DNA from: Streptomyces sp. NBC_01231
GTDB lineage: Bacteria > Actinomycetota > Actinomycetes > Streptomycetales > Streptomycetaceae
Reading direction: 5' to 3'
Assembly (NCBI GenBank): GCA_035999765.1
Contig: CP108521.1
Coordinates: 4,588,001 to 4,652,000 of the forward strand
DNA: 64,000 bases
In this document: positions 1-7,373 of the stretch, piece after piece
Numbering within the stretch: position 1 is the first letter of the stretch
Layout of the letters: every line of letters starts with the position of its first letter
Program-made: the position numbers and the translations under genes
The notes under the pieces: model-generated
What the model saw: only the letters and a program-made list of their open reading frames with translations
Told to the model about the DNA's origin: nothing
Database searches by the model: none

Positions 1-1
1 G

Positions 2-2323
2 CGCGAGCTGCTGATGCTGGCCCTGTACCGCAGCGGTCGTCAGGCGGAGGCGCTGGCGGTGTACGCCGACACCCGCCGGCTGCTGGCCGACGAACTGGGC
101 GTGGATCCGCGCCCGGGCCTGAGCGAACTCCAGCAGCGCATCCTCCAGGCGGACCCGGGCCTGGCGGAACCGTCCGTGAAGAAGGCGGAACCGGACGCCG
201 TACCGGTGCGCCCCGCCCAACTCCCGGCCACCGTCCCGGACTTCACCGGGCGGTCCTCGTTCGTCACGGAACTCGGCGAGGTGCTCGCCTCCGCGGAGGG
301 CCGGGTGATGGCCGTGTCCGCGCTGGCCGGCATCGGCGGCGTCGGCAAGACCACCCTGGCGGTGCACGTCGCCCACCAGGCCCGCGGCGTCTTCCCCGAC
401 GGCCAGCTGTACGTCGATCTGCAAGGCGCGGGATCGAGGGCGGCGGAACCGGAGACGGTCCTCGGCTCCTTCCTGCGCGCCCTGGGGACCCCGGACTCGG
501 CCATCCCCGACTCGCTGGAGGAACGGGCGGCGCTGTACCGCTCGGTGCTGGACGGCCGCCGGGTCCTGGTGCTGCTGGACAACGCGCGGGACGCGGCCCA
601 GATACGCCCCCTGCTGCCGGGCACCGAGGGCTGCGCCGCCCTGATCACCTCCCGCGTCCGCATGGTCGACCTCGCCGGGGCCCACCTCGTCGACCTGGAC
701 GTGATGTCCCCGGACGAGGCCCTGGCCCTGTTCACGAAGATCGTCGGCGAGGAACGGGTCCGCTCCGAGAAGGAGGCCGCGCTGGACGTGGTGGCGGCGT
801 GCGGTTTCCTGCCCCTGGCGATCCGTATCGCGGCGTCCCGCCTGGCCGCCCGCCGCACCTGGACGGTCTCGGTCCTGGCGGCGAAGCTGGCGGACGAGCG
901 GCGCCGGCTGGACGAGCTCCAGGCCGGCGACCTCGCGGTGAAGGCGACCTTCGAGCTGGGGTACGGGCAGTTGGAGCCGGTCCAGGCCCGCGCGTTCCGG
1001 CTGCTCGGCCTGGCGGACGGCCCGGACATCTCCCTGGCGGCGGCCGCGGCGGTGCTGGACCTGCCGACCGACGACACGGAGGACCTTCTGGAGTCCCTCG
1101 TCGACACGTCTTTACTGGAATCGGCGGCGCCGGGCCGCTACCGCTACCACGATCTGGTCCGGCTCTACGCGCGTGCGTGCGCGGAACGGGACGAACGGCC
1201 GCCGAGCGAGCGGGCGGCGGCGATGTCCCGGTTGCTGGACTTCTACCTGGCGACGGCGTCGGCGGTCTACGCGATCGAACGGCCCGGCGAGCGGGTACTG
1301 GACCACCTGAGCCCGGTCGACTACCCGGGGCTGACCTTCACCGACCGGGACAAGGCACTGGACTGGCTGTTCAGCGAGGCGAGCGCACTGCTCGCGGCGG
1401 TACAGCAGGCAGGTGGCGAAGGCCTGTTGAGGCGGGCCGCGGATCTGCTCGTGGTGGGGATCGACCTCGGCGAGTCGGGCGTCAACTCGCGCCAGTACGT
1501 CAGATCCTGCGCCGCGGTGATCACGGCGGCCCAGCAGGCCGGTGACGCCCTCGCCGAGGGCCGGGCCCGCCTCATGCACAGCCATCTGCTCGGCATCGCC
1601 GGTCAGTTCGCCGACTCCAGCCTGGAGGCCGGCCGGGCCCTGCGGCTCGGGCTCGTCGCGAACGACCCGGTCGTCTGCGCCCAGGCCCCCAACCAGCAGG
1701 GGATCATCGCCCTGTACGACGGCCGGCACGACGAGGCCGAGGAGCATCTGACGCAGGCGCTGACCGCGTTCCGCGACGACCGGAACAACCCGGGCGAGGC
1801 CAGCGCCCTGTGCAACCTGTCCCGGGTGCACCTCGCGACGGGGCGTACCGACAGTGCCGTCTCGCTGGCGCGCCAGGGCGTCGCCATGTACGAGCGCGAC
1901 GACACCGGCATGGCGCTGCGGCTCGCCAACGGCAAGTACGCGCTCGGTCTCGCCCTCACCAGCCTCGGCCGGACCCGGCTGGCCCACGACACGCTCACCG
2001 AGGCCCTGCACATGTTCCAGGCCGCCCGACAGCGCCTGTGGCACGGCATGACGCTGTTCCGCATCGCCGAGGTCCACCTGGCCGACCAGCGCGCCACGCA
2101 GGCCGCGGCCTGTGCCGAGCAGGCGCTCGTGGTGCTGCACGGGATCGGCGGCGACTGGCGCCGCGCCAACGTGCTGACGGTGCTGGGCCGCGGCCTGCAC
2201 GGCATCGGCCAGACCGACCGCGCCAAGGTCTGCTGGCAGGAAGCCCTGTCCATCTTCGAGAGCTCGGGATCGCCCGAGGCCAAGGACGTGAGAACGCTGC
2301 TCAGCGCCGCCCCGGTGGCCTGA
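2..2323 (+). CDS. afsR: AfsR-type SARP transcriptional activator, C-terminal part (5' end outside window)
   Basis: The reading frame is open from the first bases, so the gene is cut by the window edge; about 773 residues remain of a family usually near 990. What is left starts in the bacterial transcriptional activation domain, then has an NB-ARC ATPase with P-loop GIGGVGKTTL about 105 residues in and a Walker B-like VLVLLDNARD, and ends in TPR-like repeats. The SARP DNA-binding domain lies outside. AfsR is known to be phosphorylated by AfsK and to activate afsS, and both partners are present here (afsS directly downstream, afsK near 16-19 kb). A rare TTA leucine codon lies at 1112-1114, so translation may depend on the bldA tRNA. 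Identity rests on domain order, recalled sequence and neighbours. Confidence 0.9.
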   Translation, partial: RELLMLALYRSGRQAEALAVYADTRRLLADELGVDPRPGLSELQQRILQADPGLAEPSVKKAEPDAVPVRPAQLPATVPDFTGRSSFVTELGEVLASAEGRVMAVSALAGIGGVGKTTLAVHVAHQARGVFPDGQLYVDLQGAGSRAAEPETVLGSFLRALGTPDSAIPDSLEERAALYRSVLDGRRVLVLLDNARDAAQIRPLLPGTEGCAALITSRVRMVDLAGAHLVDLDVMSPDEALALFTKIVGEERVRSEKEAALDVVAACGFLPLAIRIAASRLAARRTWTVSVLAAKLADERRRLDELQAGDLAVKATFELGYGQLEPVQARAFRLLGLADGPDISLAAAAAVLDLPTDDTEDLLESLVDTSLLESAAPGRYRYHDLVRLYARACAERDERPPSERAAAMSRLLDFYLATASAVYAIERPGERVLDHLSPVDYPGLTFTDRDKALDWLFSEASALLAAVQQAGGEGLLRRAADLLVVGIDLGESGVNSRQYVRSCAAVITAAQQAGDALAEGRARLMHSHLLGIAGQFADSSLEAGRALRLGLVANDPVVCAQAPNQQGIIALYDGRHDEAEEHLTQALTAFRDDRNNPGEASALCNLSRVHLATGRTDSAVSLARQGVAMYERDDTGMALRLANGKYALGLALTSLGRTRLAHDTLTEALHMFQAARQRLWHGMTLFRIAEVHLADQRATQAAACAEQALVVLHGIGGDWRRANVLTVLGRGLHGIGQTDRAKVCWQEALSIFESSGSPEAKDVRTLLSAAPVA

Positions 2324-2342
2324 CGCCGGGGCGCGGGCGCCG

Positions 2343-2376
2343 CGTTCATCATTCGTTTATCGCCACCCGGCACTCT
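2343..2376 (+). promoter_or_regulatory. candidate AfsR/PhoP-type direct repeat and -10 of the afsS promoter
   Basis: CGTTCAT (2343-2349) and CGTTTAT (2354-2360) are direct repeats with an 11-base period, the spacing used by SARP and PhoP proteins. CACTCT (2371-2376) could be the -10 element. AfsR and PhoP are known to bind overlapping 11-base repeats in the S. coelicolor afsS promoter. The assignment here is inference. Confidence 0.45.
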
Positions 2377-2456
2377 CATGGATGCCGGACCGTCGTGTCG
2401 GGGGGCAGACGGCTCGGCACCAGGGTCGCACCACTAAGGTGAACGGCTCTGTGACG

Positions 2457-2492
2457 CCCGCCCGGCGGCCCGCGGGGGAGCTGCCGGGCGGG
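2457..2492 (+). other. GC-rich hairpin between afsR and afsS
   Basis: Ten perfect pairs, CCCGCCCGGC (2457-2466) with GCCGGGCGGG (2483-2492), extended by three more with one wobble. No strong T-tract follows. It could end afsR transcripts or form part of the afsS leader. Confidence 0.4.
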
Positions 2493-2542
2493 TTCTCATC
2501 AGTCTCGTTCGTCCTATGTACCACGTCCCAAGGAGCAGTCTC

Positions 2543-2725
2543 ATGGCCGAGAACACCGGCGACGTCAAGCCCGACGACTTCCACGCCACCGGCGAGGAGA
2601 CCGTGGTCGCTGCCGCGGACTCCGAGAAGAAGAAGACCGACATCACGACCAAGGACTTCCACGCCACCGGTGGCGAGACGGTGGAGCCGGACGACTTCCA
2701 CGCCACCAGCGAGCCGTCCAACTGA
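2543..2725 (+). CDS. afsS: AfsS-like small repeat protein (sigma-like protein)
   Basis: A 60-residue acidic protein, started at ATG 2543 behind AAGGAG. It carries three copies of a D-F-H-A-T motif: KPDDFHATGEE near residue 9, TTKDFHATGGE near 36 and EPDDFHATSEP near 48. AfsS of S. coelicolor is a 63-residue protein with repeated T-x-x-D-N-H-x-P-x-x-P-A motifs, encoded directly downstream of afsR and activated by it. Position, size and repeat layout match, although the core is DFHAT rather than DNHxP. AfsS stimulates antibiotic production by an incompletely understood mechanism. A RiPP precursor was considered because a ThiF-like gene is near, but AfsS explains the repeats and position better. 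A strong terminator follows. Confidence 0.75.
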   Translation: MAENTGDVKPDDFHATGEETVVAAADSEKKKTDITTKDFHATGGETVEPDDFHATSEPSN

Positions 2726-2743
2726 GCTTTCACCTCACGGGGT

Positions 2744-2792
2744 TCGACCGCGGCGGCGCGGATGGGGGAGCCGCCGCGGTCGATGCTTTTTT
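2744..2792 (+). terminator. intrinsic terminator of afsS
   Basis: Fourteen perfect pairs, arms at 2744-2757 and 2770-2783 (TCGACCGCGGCGGC and its complement), followed by TTTTTT at 2787-2792. Polarity fits the plus strand only, so it ends the afsR-afsS transcript before the convergent transporter gene. Confidence 0.9.
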
Positions 2793-2848
2793 CGACCAGC
2801 TACCGAAGAGCTGGGTGACAGACGATCGTGGGCGCGAGAGGGCGCACG

Positions 2849-4150
2849 TCACCGGCGGCCTGCGAGGCGTACGAAGAAGCCGAGGCTCACCACACAGGCC
2901 AGGGCCACGTAGCTCGCGTACAGGCTGGAGTGCCCCGAGTGCCCGGCGGCTGCCGCCAGGTAGGGGGCGGTGCCGCCGAACAGCGACACGGTCAGTCCGT
3001 AGGGGACGCCGATGCCGGTGGCCCTGGCGTCGGCGGAGAACTGCTCCGCCATGACGAGCGGGGCGGTGGCGCCATAACCGCAGAACAGAATGAGGCCCAG
3101 GCACTCGATGCCCAGAAGCCAGCCGAAGGACCTGGGGGCCAGGGCCTGCAGCGGCACTGTCAGCACGGCGAAGGACGCGGCGAACACGATGAGCAGTGGT
3201 TTCGTCCCGACCCGGTCGGCGAGCAGGCCCGCGAGGGGCAGGGCGATCACGAACAGGAGCTGCGCCAGGGTGGTGGCCAGGAGGGCGGCGGATGCCGTGA
3301 GGTTCCCGTCGGCGGCTGCGTACGAGGGCAGGAAGACCACCCAGGTGTAGTACACGATGGTGCCGGCCAGCGTGTAGCCGACGACCCTCACAAGCGCTCC
3401 GGGGTGGCGCAGCCAGGTGTCCCGGGCGCTTTTCCACCACGATCGCCCGTCCGCGGGCGCGTCGACCCTGCCGTCTCGCCTCCGTGGGGCCCGCGCCGGG
3501 TGCGTCTCGGTCATGCGGCGCCGGAGCACGTACGCGTAACAGGCGAGGCCGGTACCGAGCAGGAACGGTATGCGCCAGCCCCAGGACGTCATGTGGTCAC
3601 GCGTCAGCACGGTGGTCAGCACCGTGCCGAGCCCGGCCGCCAGCAGATTGCCCAGGGCGTTGCTCACATAGATCGCGCTGGAGTAGAGGCCCTTGCGCCC
3701 CGCGGGGGCGATCTCCACCACATAGGCGGAGGAGGCGGCGAACTCGCCGCCGGCGGACAGGCCTTGGGCCAGCCGTGCCACGAGAATGGTCAGCGGGGCG
3801 AGCCATCCCGCCGCGTCGTAGGTGGGACACACGGCGATGAGCAGGCTGCCCGAGGCCATGAGCACCATGGAGAGGGTCAGCGCGGCGCGTCGCCCGAAGC
3901 GGTCGCCCCAACGCCCGAGGACGAGGCCTCCCACGGGACGGGTGAGAAACCCGACGGCGAACACCATGAGGCTCTGCAGCAGGGCGCCCGCCGGGTCCTC
4001 GGCGTCGAAGACGCGCGGGGCGAAGAACGGGGTGAAGACGGCGTAGGCGTTCCAGTCGTACCACTCCAGGACGTTGCCGATGGTCGCGCCGCGCAGGTTT
4101 CGCCGACGTGCGGGGAGGGCCGGGGTCGGCAGCGCAGCCGTCGTGGTCAT
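2849..4150 (-). CDS. MFS transporter, metabolite:H+ symporter (MHS) type
   Basis: A 433-residue integral membrane protein with about 12 hydrophobic segments. MHS hallmarks are visible: an N-terminal NVLEWYDWNAYAVF stretch, the GRWGDRFGRR loop between helices 2 and 3, and LAQGLSAGGEFAASS in helix 4. The family includes KgtP, ProP and ShiA and usually moves carboxylates, betaines or other small polar metabolites with protons. The start at 4150 has GGAAAGGA eight bases upstream. It is the last gene of a minus-strand run ThiF, formyltransferase, transporter, with a 92-base gap after the formyltransferase. It may import a precursor or export the product of those two enzymes; direction cannot be told from sequence. 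Confidence 0.9.
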   Translation of the reverse strand: MTTTAALPTPALPARRRNLRGATIGNVLEWYDWNAYAVFTPFFAPRVFDAEDPAGALLQSLMVFAVGFLTRPVGGLVLGRWGDRFGRRAALTLSMVLMASGSLLIAVCPTYDAAGWLAPLTILVARLAQGLSAGGEFAASSAYVVEIAPAGRKGLYSSAIYVSNALGNLLAAGLGTVLTTVLTRDHMTSWGWRIPFLLGTGLACYAYVLRRRMTETHPARAPRRRDGRVDAPADGRSWWKSARDTWLRHPGALVRVVGYTLAGTIVYYTWVVFLPSYAAADGNLTASAALLATTLAQLLFVIALPLAGLLADRVGTKPLLIVFAASFAVLTVPLQALAPRSFGWLLGIECLGLILFCGYGATAPLVMAEQFSADARATGIGVPYGLTVSLFGGTAPYLAAAAGHSGHSSLYASYVALACVVSLGFFVRLAGRR

Positions 4151-4242
4151 GCGGGGTCCTTTCCAAGGGGCGGCACGCGCGAGGGCCGGGAGCCGACGGC
4201 TCTCGCCTCAGCTCTCCGGCCCCAGGGGCTCGGGAGTCGCGC

Positions 4243-5256
4243 CTATTTGGTGTGGGCGGCCAGGAGTTCGGCGAGGCCTGAGGCGAGGTCCGAGTTCGCC
4301 GTCGTCCGGCCCGTCGTTCCGTGCGGGGTGGACAGCTCGTCCAGCGGATGCCAGCTGAGGGAGCCCACCTGAATCCACGCGTCGGCGCACGCGATCAGCA
4401 GTCCGTGCCGGTCGTCGGAGCGCACCGTCCCAGGTGACACGGCCCGCCCCGGGACGACGTCCATGGACAGCGGACGCGCCTGGTGTACGCGCAGGCCGGT
4501 GCCGTCGGCCGCGATCAGGGCTCCCGGCTGCGGATGGCAGGCCCGTACGACCCGCAGCACTTCTTCCGCGTCCCACGACCAGTCGATCGTGGTGTCCTTG
4601 GCGGTGGGAGCGGAGAAGTAGCTGCGCTGTCCGAGGTCCTGGGGCACCGCGGTCAGGTCCCCCGACACCAGGCGCGGCACCACGTCGTGGAGCAGCCTGC
4701 GGGATTCGGCGAACAGCCGGTCCCGGATCTCGCCCGCCCCTTCGGTCGCGTCGAGGGGCACCGGCCGCTGGGCGAGTACCGGACCGTCGTCGATCCCCGG
4801 TGTGGTGATCAGCGCTGTGACTCCCGCGTCGCGCTCGCCCTTGCGGGCCATCCAGAAGAACGGGGACAGGCCGGCGTACCGGGGCAGCGGGCTGGGGTGG
4901 AAATTGACCACCGCCTTACGGGGGACGTCGAGCACCGCCTTCCGCAGTATCTGCTGATAGTTGGCGATCAGCAGATAGTCGGGCGCGAGTGCGGTGAGCG
5001 CCGCGACGGATTCGGGGCTGTTGATGCTCCGCGGGCGTAAGACGGGGAGGTGCGCGGCGGTCGCCTGTTCCGCGAGATCCACCGGGTCCTGTTCGCCCAC
5101 GTAATAACCGCAGAGCCTGCCCGGCTCGCGGGTGACGACGCCCACCACCTCGACATGGGGGTGCGCGAGCAGGTCGGTCAGCAACGGCGCCCCGAACTTG
5201 GAGTTGGTCTCGGAGAGCAGCACCACCCTCGCCGGGGCGGTCACCTCGCCCACCAT
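4243..5256 (-). CDS. methionyl-tRNA formyltransferase-like N-formyltransferase
   Basis: A 337-residue protein with two domains of the Fmt family. The N-terminal N10-formyl-tetrahydrofolate domain carries NFHPSPLPRYAG near residue 118 (family HxSLLPxxxG) and PGIDDGPVL near 154, which holds the conserved Asp. The C-terminal domain has the IDWSWDAEEVLRVVRACHPQPGA pattern in segments typical of Fmt C-domains. Because it sits in a transporter/ThiF cassette and not beside def or rpoZ-type genes, formylation of a small amine or sugar amine is more likely than of initiator tRNA. The start at 5256 overlaps the ThiF gene by 16 bases, so the two are translationally coupled. A rare TTA codon is at 5038-5040, suggesting bldA control. 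Confidence 0.85.
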   Translation of the reverse strand: MVGEVTAPARVVLLSETNSKFGAPLLTDLLAHPHVEVVGVVTREPGRLCGYYVGEQDPVDLAEQATAAHLPVLRPRSINSPESVAALTALAPDYLLIANYQQILRKAVLDVPRKAVVNFHPSPLPRYAGLSPFFWMARKGERDAGVTALITTPGIDDGPVLAQRPVPLDATEGAGEIRDRLFAESRRLLHDVVPRLVSGDLTAVPQDLGQRSYFSAPTAKDTTIDWSWDAEEVLRVVRACHPQPGALIAADGTGLRVHQARPLSMDVVPGRAVSPGTVRSDDRHGLLIACADAWIQVGSLSWHPLDELSTPHGTTGRTTANSDLASGLAELLAAHTK

Positions 5257-6119
5257 GCCCGCTCGACGAGCTTCGACTCCCAGGTGAGTGAGTCGAACAC
5301 GGCGTACCCGGGCTGCACCGGCAGCGTCGCACGGCCGGGCAGCTCCATGATCTCCTGGGCGAGCCGCTCGACGAGGATGCCCTCGGCCAGGGGCGGACAG
5401 GCGCCGAAGATGGGCATGCGCTGCATACCCACGAACCACTCGTCGAGCATGTTGGCGCCGGGGTACTCCGGCATCTCCGGGATGATGCGCTCCATGAGGC
5501 GGCGGGCCGCCGCGTCGTCGATCGGGCCGTCCTCGGGCAGGTCGTAGACCTCCTCGATGGGCATCGAGTCCTTGGTGTAGGTGAAGACGAAGACTTTGTG
5601 GGAAACCGTGGGGATCTTGAACATGAACTGACAGCGGTCACTCGCGCGAAATGCCCGGTGCAGCGCATATCGGTTCTCGACCTGGTAGAACTCCATCTGG
5701 TCCATGACGTAGTCGCAGTCAGCCATGAAGTGTTCCGCGGTTCGTGGGGTAATTCCCTCGGGGTAGACGTCTATATTCACGTCCTTCGCGAGTTCGAACG
5801 CCATCTCCGCGACCACTTCGGCTTTGTTGCGACCCACGGTGTCGACGGATGCACCGAGTTGCCGCTGAATGTTGCTGATGTCGAATTCGTCCGGGTCGGC
5901 GAGCTTCAGGTTCCGCGCGCCCATGCGGACCAGGCGGGTGGCCACGGCGCCGCCGATGCCGCCGGTCCCGACGATGCCGATGACGGAGTCCCGCAGCTTC
6001 TCCTGGCGTTCACGCTGCTCTTCGCTCGTGTCGCCCAGCCAGCCCAGGCTGCGGTCGACGCGCTCCCAGTAGAGCTTGTCGTCGTAGTCGCCCCGGTACT
6101 GGATTACCTTCACGGCCAT
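5241..6119 (-). CDS. ThiF/MoeB/E1-like adenylyltransferase
   Basis: A 292-residue protein with the E1-type Rossmann fold: GTGGIGG at residues 51-57, ADPDEFD near 74, NIQRQ (arginine finger motif) at 83-87 and a Lys near 99. No CxxC zinc pairs or obvious catalytic Cys motif are visible, so it looks like an adenylating enzyme without the sulfur-relay end. Members of this family adenylate C-terminal carboxylates of ubiquitin-like proteins, or small peptides and amino acids in pathways such as microcin C (MccB) and pantocin (PaaA). The substrate here is unknown and no ThiS-like partner lies nearby. Base composition is visibly poorer in GC than the flanks, suggesting transfer. Confidence 0.85.
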   Translation of the reverse strand: MAVKVIQYRGDYDDKLYWERVDRSLGWLGDTSEEQRERQEKLRDSVIGIVGTGGIGGAVATRLVRMGARNLKLADPDEFDISNIQRQLGASVDTVGRNKAEVVAEMAFELAKDVNIDVYPEGITPRTAEHFMADCDYVMDQMEFYQVENRYALHRAFRASDRCQFMFKIPTVSHKVFVFTYTKDSMPIEEVYDLPEDGPIDDAAARRLMERIIPEMPEYPGANMLDEWFVGMQRMPIFGACPPLAEGILVERLAQEIMELPGRATLPVQPGYAVFDSLTWESKLVERAWWAR

Positions 6120-6240
6120 CGCGATCCCACCCTGGTAGTTTTATGGGGAATTCCTTTACTCCCCCTATGCCTTTGATTTACGTGACTTCCTCCGCGGAGA
6201 CTGTCGCGCGTCCAAGAAGCTACCGAGTAACGTGTTCGGC

Positions 6241-6969
6241 ATGAGCCGAACTGTGGTCGACGGTCCTGACATAGCGGTTGTCGCCTCGTTGTTGGGCGAC
6301 GCCTCGCGGGCCGCGATGATCACCGCCCTGATGGATGACCTGCGGCTGCCCGCGAGCGAACTGGCGCGCATCGCCGCCGTCAGCAAGTCGACGGCGAGCG
6401 AACACTTGGGCCGGCTCGTGGACAACGGCCTGCTCGCCACCGAGCGCTGCGGCCGGCACACCTACTACCGCATCGCCGACCCGCTGGTGGGGCGTGCCCT
6501 GGAGAGCCTGGCCGTCCTCGCCCCGCAGCGCGAACCCAACTCCCTGCGTTCGGCCCGCCGTCAGGACGAACTGGCCAGGGCACGGCTGTGCTACGACCAC
6601 CTCGCGGGCCGCCTGGGCGTCTCGATCACCGACACCCTGCGCGGCCGGGGGCTGCTCCGGGAAGCCGACGGTGCGCTCCATCTGGTGCCGGGCGCCTGGG
6701 ACGACGACCCGCCGCTGGGCATCACCTGCGACACCGCCCGCAAGGGCCGCAGACCACTGGCGCGTGGGTGCGTGGACTGGACGGTGCGCCGCCACCATCT
6801 CGCGGGCGCGCTGGGCGCGGCCCTCACCCAGCGCATGTTCGAACTCGGCTGGATCCGTCGCCGCCGCGACAAGGAGCGTTCCCTCACTCTGACCGACAGC
6901 GGTGCGGCCGGGGTACGGAAGGCGTTCGGGTTCGACGAGGAGCTGACGGCGGCTGTCATCTCGGGCTGA
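6241..6969 (+). CDS. winged helix-turn-helix regulator, ArsR-like, divergent from the ThiF operon
   Basis: A protein of about 242 residues. The N-terminal 90 residues form an ArsR-like winged helix (LLGDASRAAMITALMDDLRLPASELARIAAVSKSTASEHLGRLVDNGLL in order). The C-terminal part is an unassigned domain with ARGCVDWTVRRHHLAGALGAALTQRMFELGWI, seen in ArsR proteins linked to transporters. A GTG at 6232 is an alternative start; neither has a convincing ribosome binding site. The 120-base AT-richer divergent spacer to the ThiF gene suggests it controls that operon, though no clean operator was found. Confidence 0.75.
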   Translation: MSRTVVDGPDIAVVASLLGDASRAAMITALMDDLRLPASELARIAAVSKSTASEHLGRLVDNGLLATERCGRHTYYRIADPLVGRALESLAVLAPQREPNSLRSARRQDELARARLCYDHLAGRLGVSITDTLRGRGLLREADGALHLVPGAWDDDPPLGITCDTARKGRRPLARGCVDWTVRRHHLAGALGAALTQRMFELGWIRRRRDKERSLTLTDSGAAGVRKAFGFDEELTAAVISG

Positions 6970-6990
6970 GCTCGGACGGCGCCTGCGGCC

Positions 6991-7308
6991 TCAGCGCTCG
7001 CGGGAGGGCAGCGCCGCGAGGAGCCGCAGGGACTCCAGCGCCGACCGCACCTCTTCGCCGGCCAACCGGTACACCCGGCTGCGCCCCCGCTGGTCCACCG
7101 TGAGCAGGCCCCGATCGAGCAGATAGGCGAGGTGGCTGCTGGCCGTGGGGGCGGACACCCCGGCCAGCGCAGCGAGCTCACCCGCCGAACTCTCCCCCCG
7201 GGTCTCCAGGGCCAGCAGCATCTCCGCCCTGGCGGGCACCGCGAACAGCGCTGCCGCCTTGGCCAGATCCAACTGCGGCTTCTTCCGGGGGAGGCGGGAG
7301 GCGGTCAT
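6991..7308 (-). CDS. ArsR-family repressor
   Basis: A compact 105-residue winged helix protein with the helix-turn-helix SSAGELAALAGVSAPTASSHL and wing LLTVDQRGRSRVYRLAGEEV. The start at 7308 has AAGGGATC upstream. Genes of this kind usually repress the divergent gene, here the exporter at 7374. No metal-binding Cys cluster is visible, so the ligand is likely organic rather than a metal. Confidence 0.8.
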   Translation of the reverse strand: MTASRLPRKKPQLDLAKAAALFAVPARAEMLLALETRGESSAGELAALAGVSAPTASSHLAYLLDRGLLTVDQRGRSRVYRLAGEEVRSALESLRLLAALPSRER

Positions 7309-7325
7309 GGCGGGGATCCCTTGTC

Positions 7326-7339
7326 GTCGATGATTCGAC
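7326..7339. promoter_or_regulatory. candidate operator in the ArsR/exporter divergent promoter
   Basis: GTCGA-TGAT-TCGAC is a perfect 5-base inverted repeat in the 65-base gap between the ArsR gene and the exporter, a natural place for ArsR binding. Binding is inferred. Confidence 0.35.
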
Positions 7340-7373
7340 CTGCACCGAACGGTCTGCGAGCGACGATGACGGC

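Noticed and set aside
2543..2725. RiPP precursor peptide for the nearby ThiF-like enzyme (repeats and a C-terminal Asn, as in microcin C)
   Set aside because: It lies directly after afsR, has its own terminator, points away from the ThiF operon, and its size and repeats match AfsS.
6120..6240. Hidden MccA-like mini-gene upstream of the ThiF gene
   Set aside because: The minus strand of this spacer contains no ATG, and no short frame with a ribosome binding site was found.
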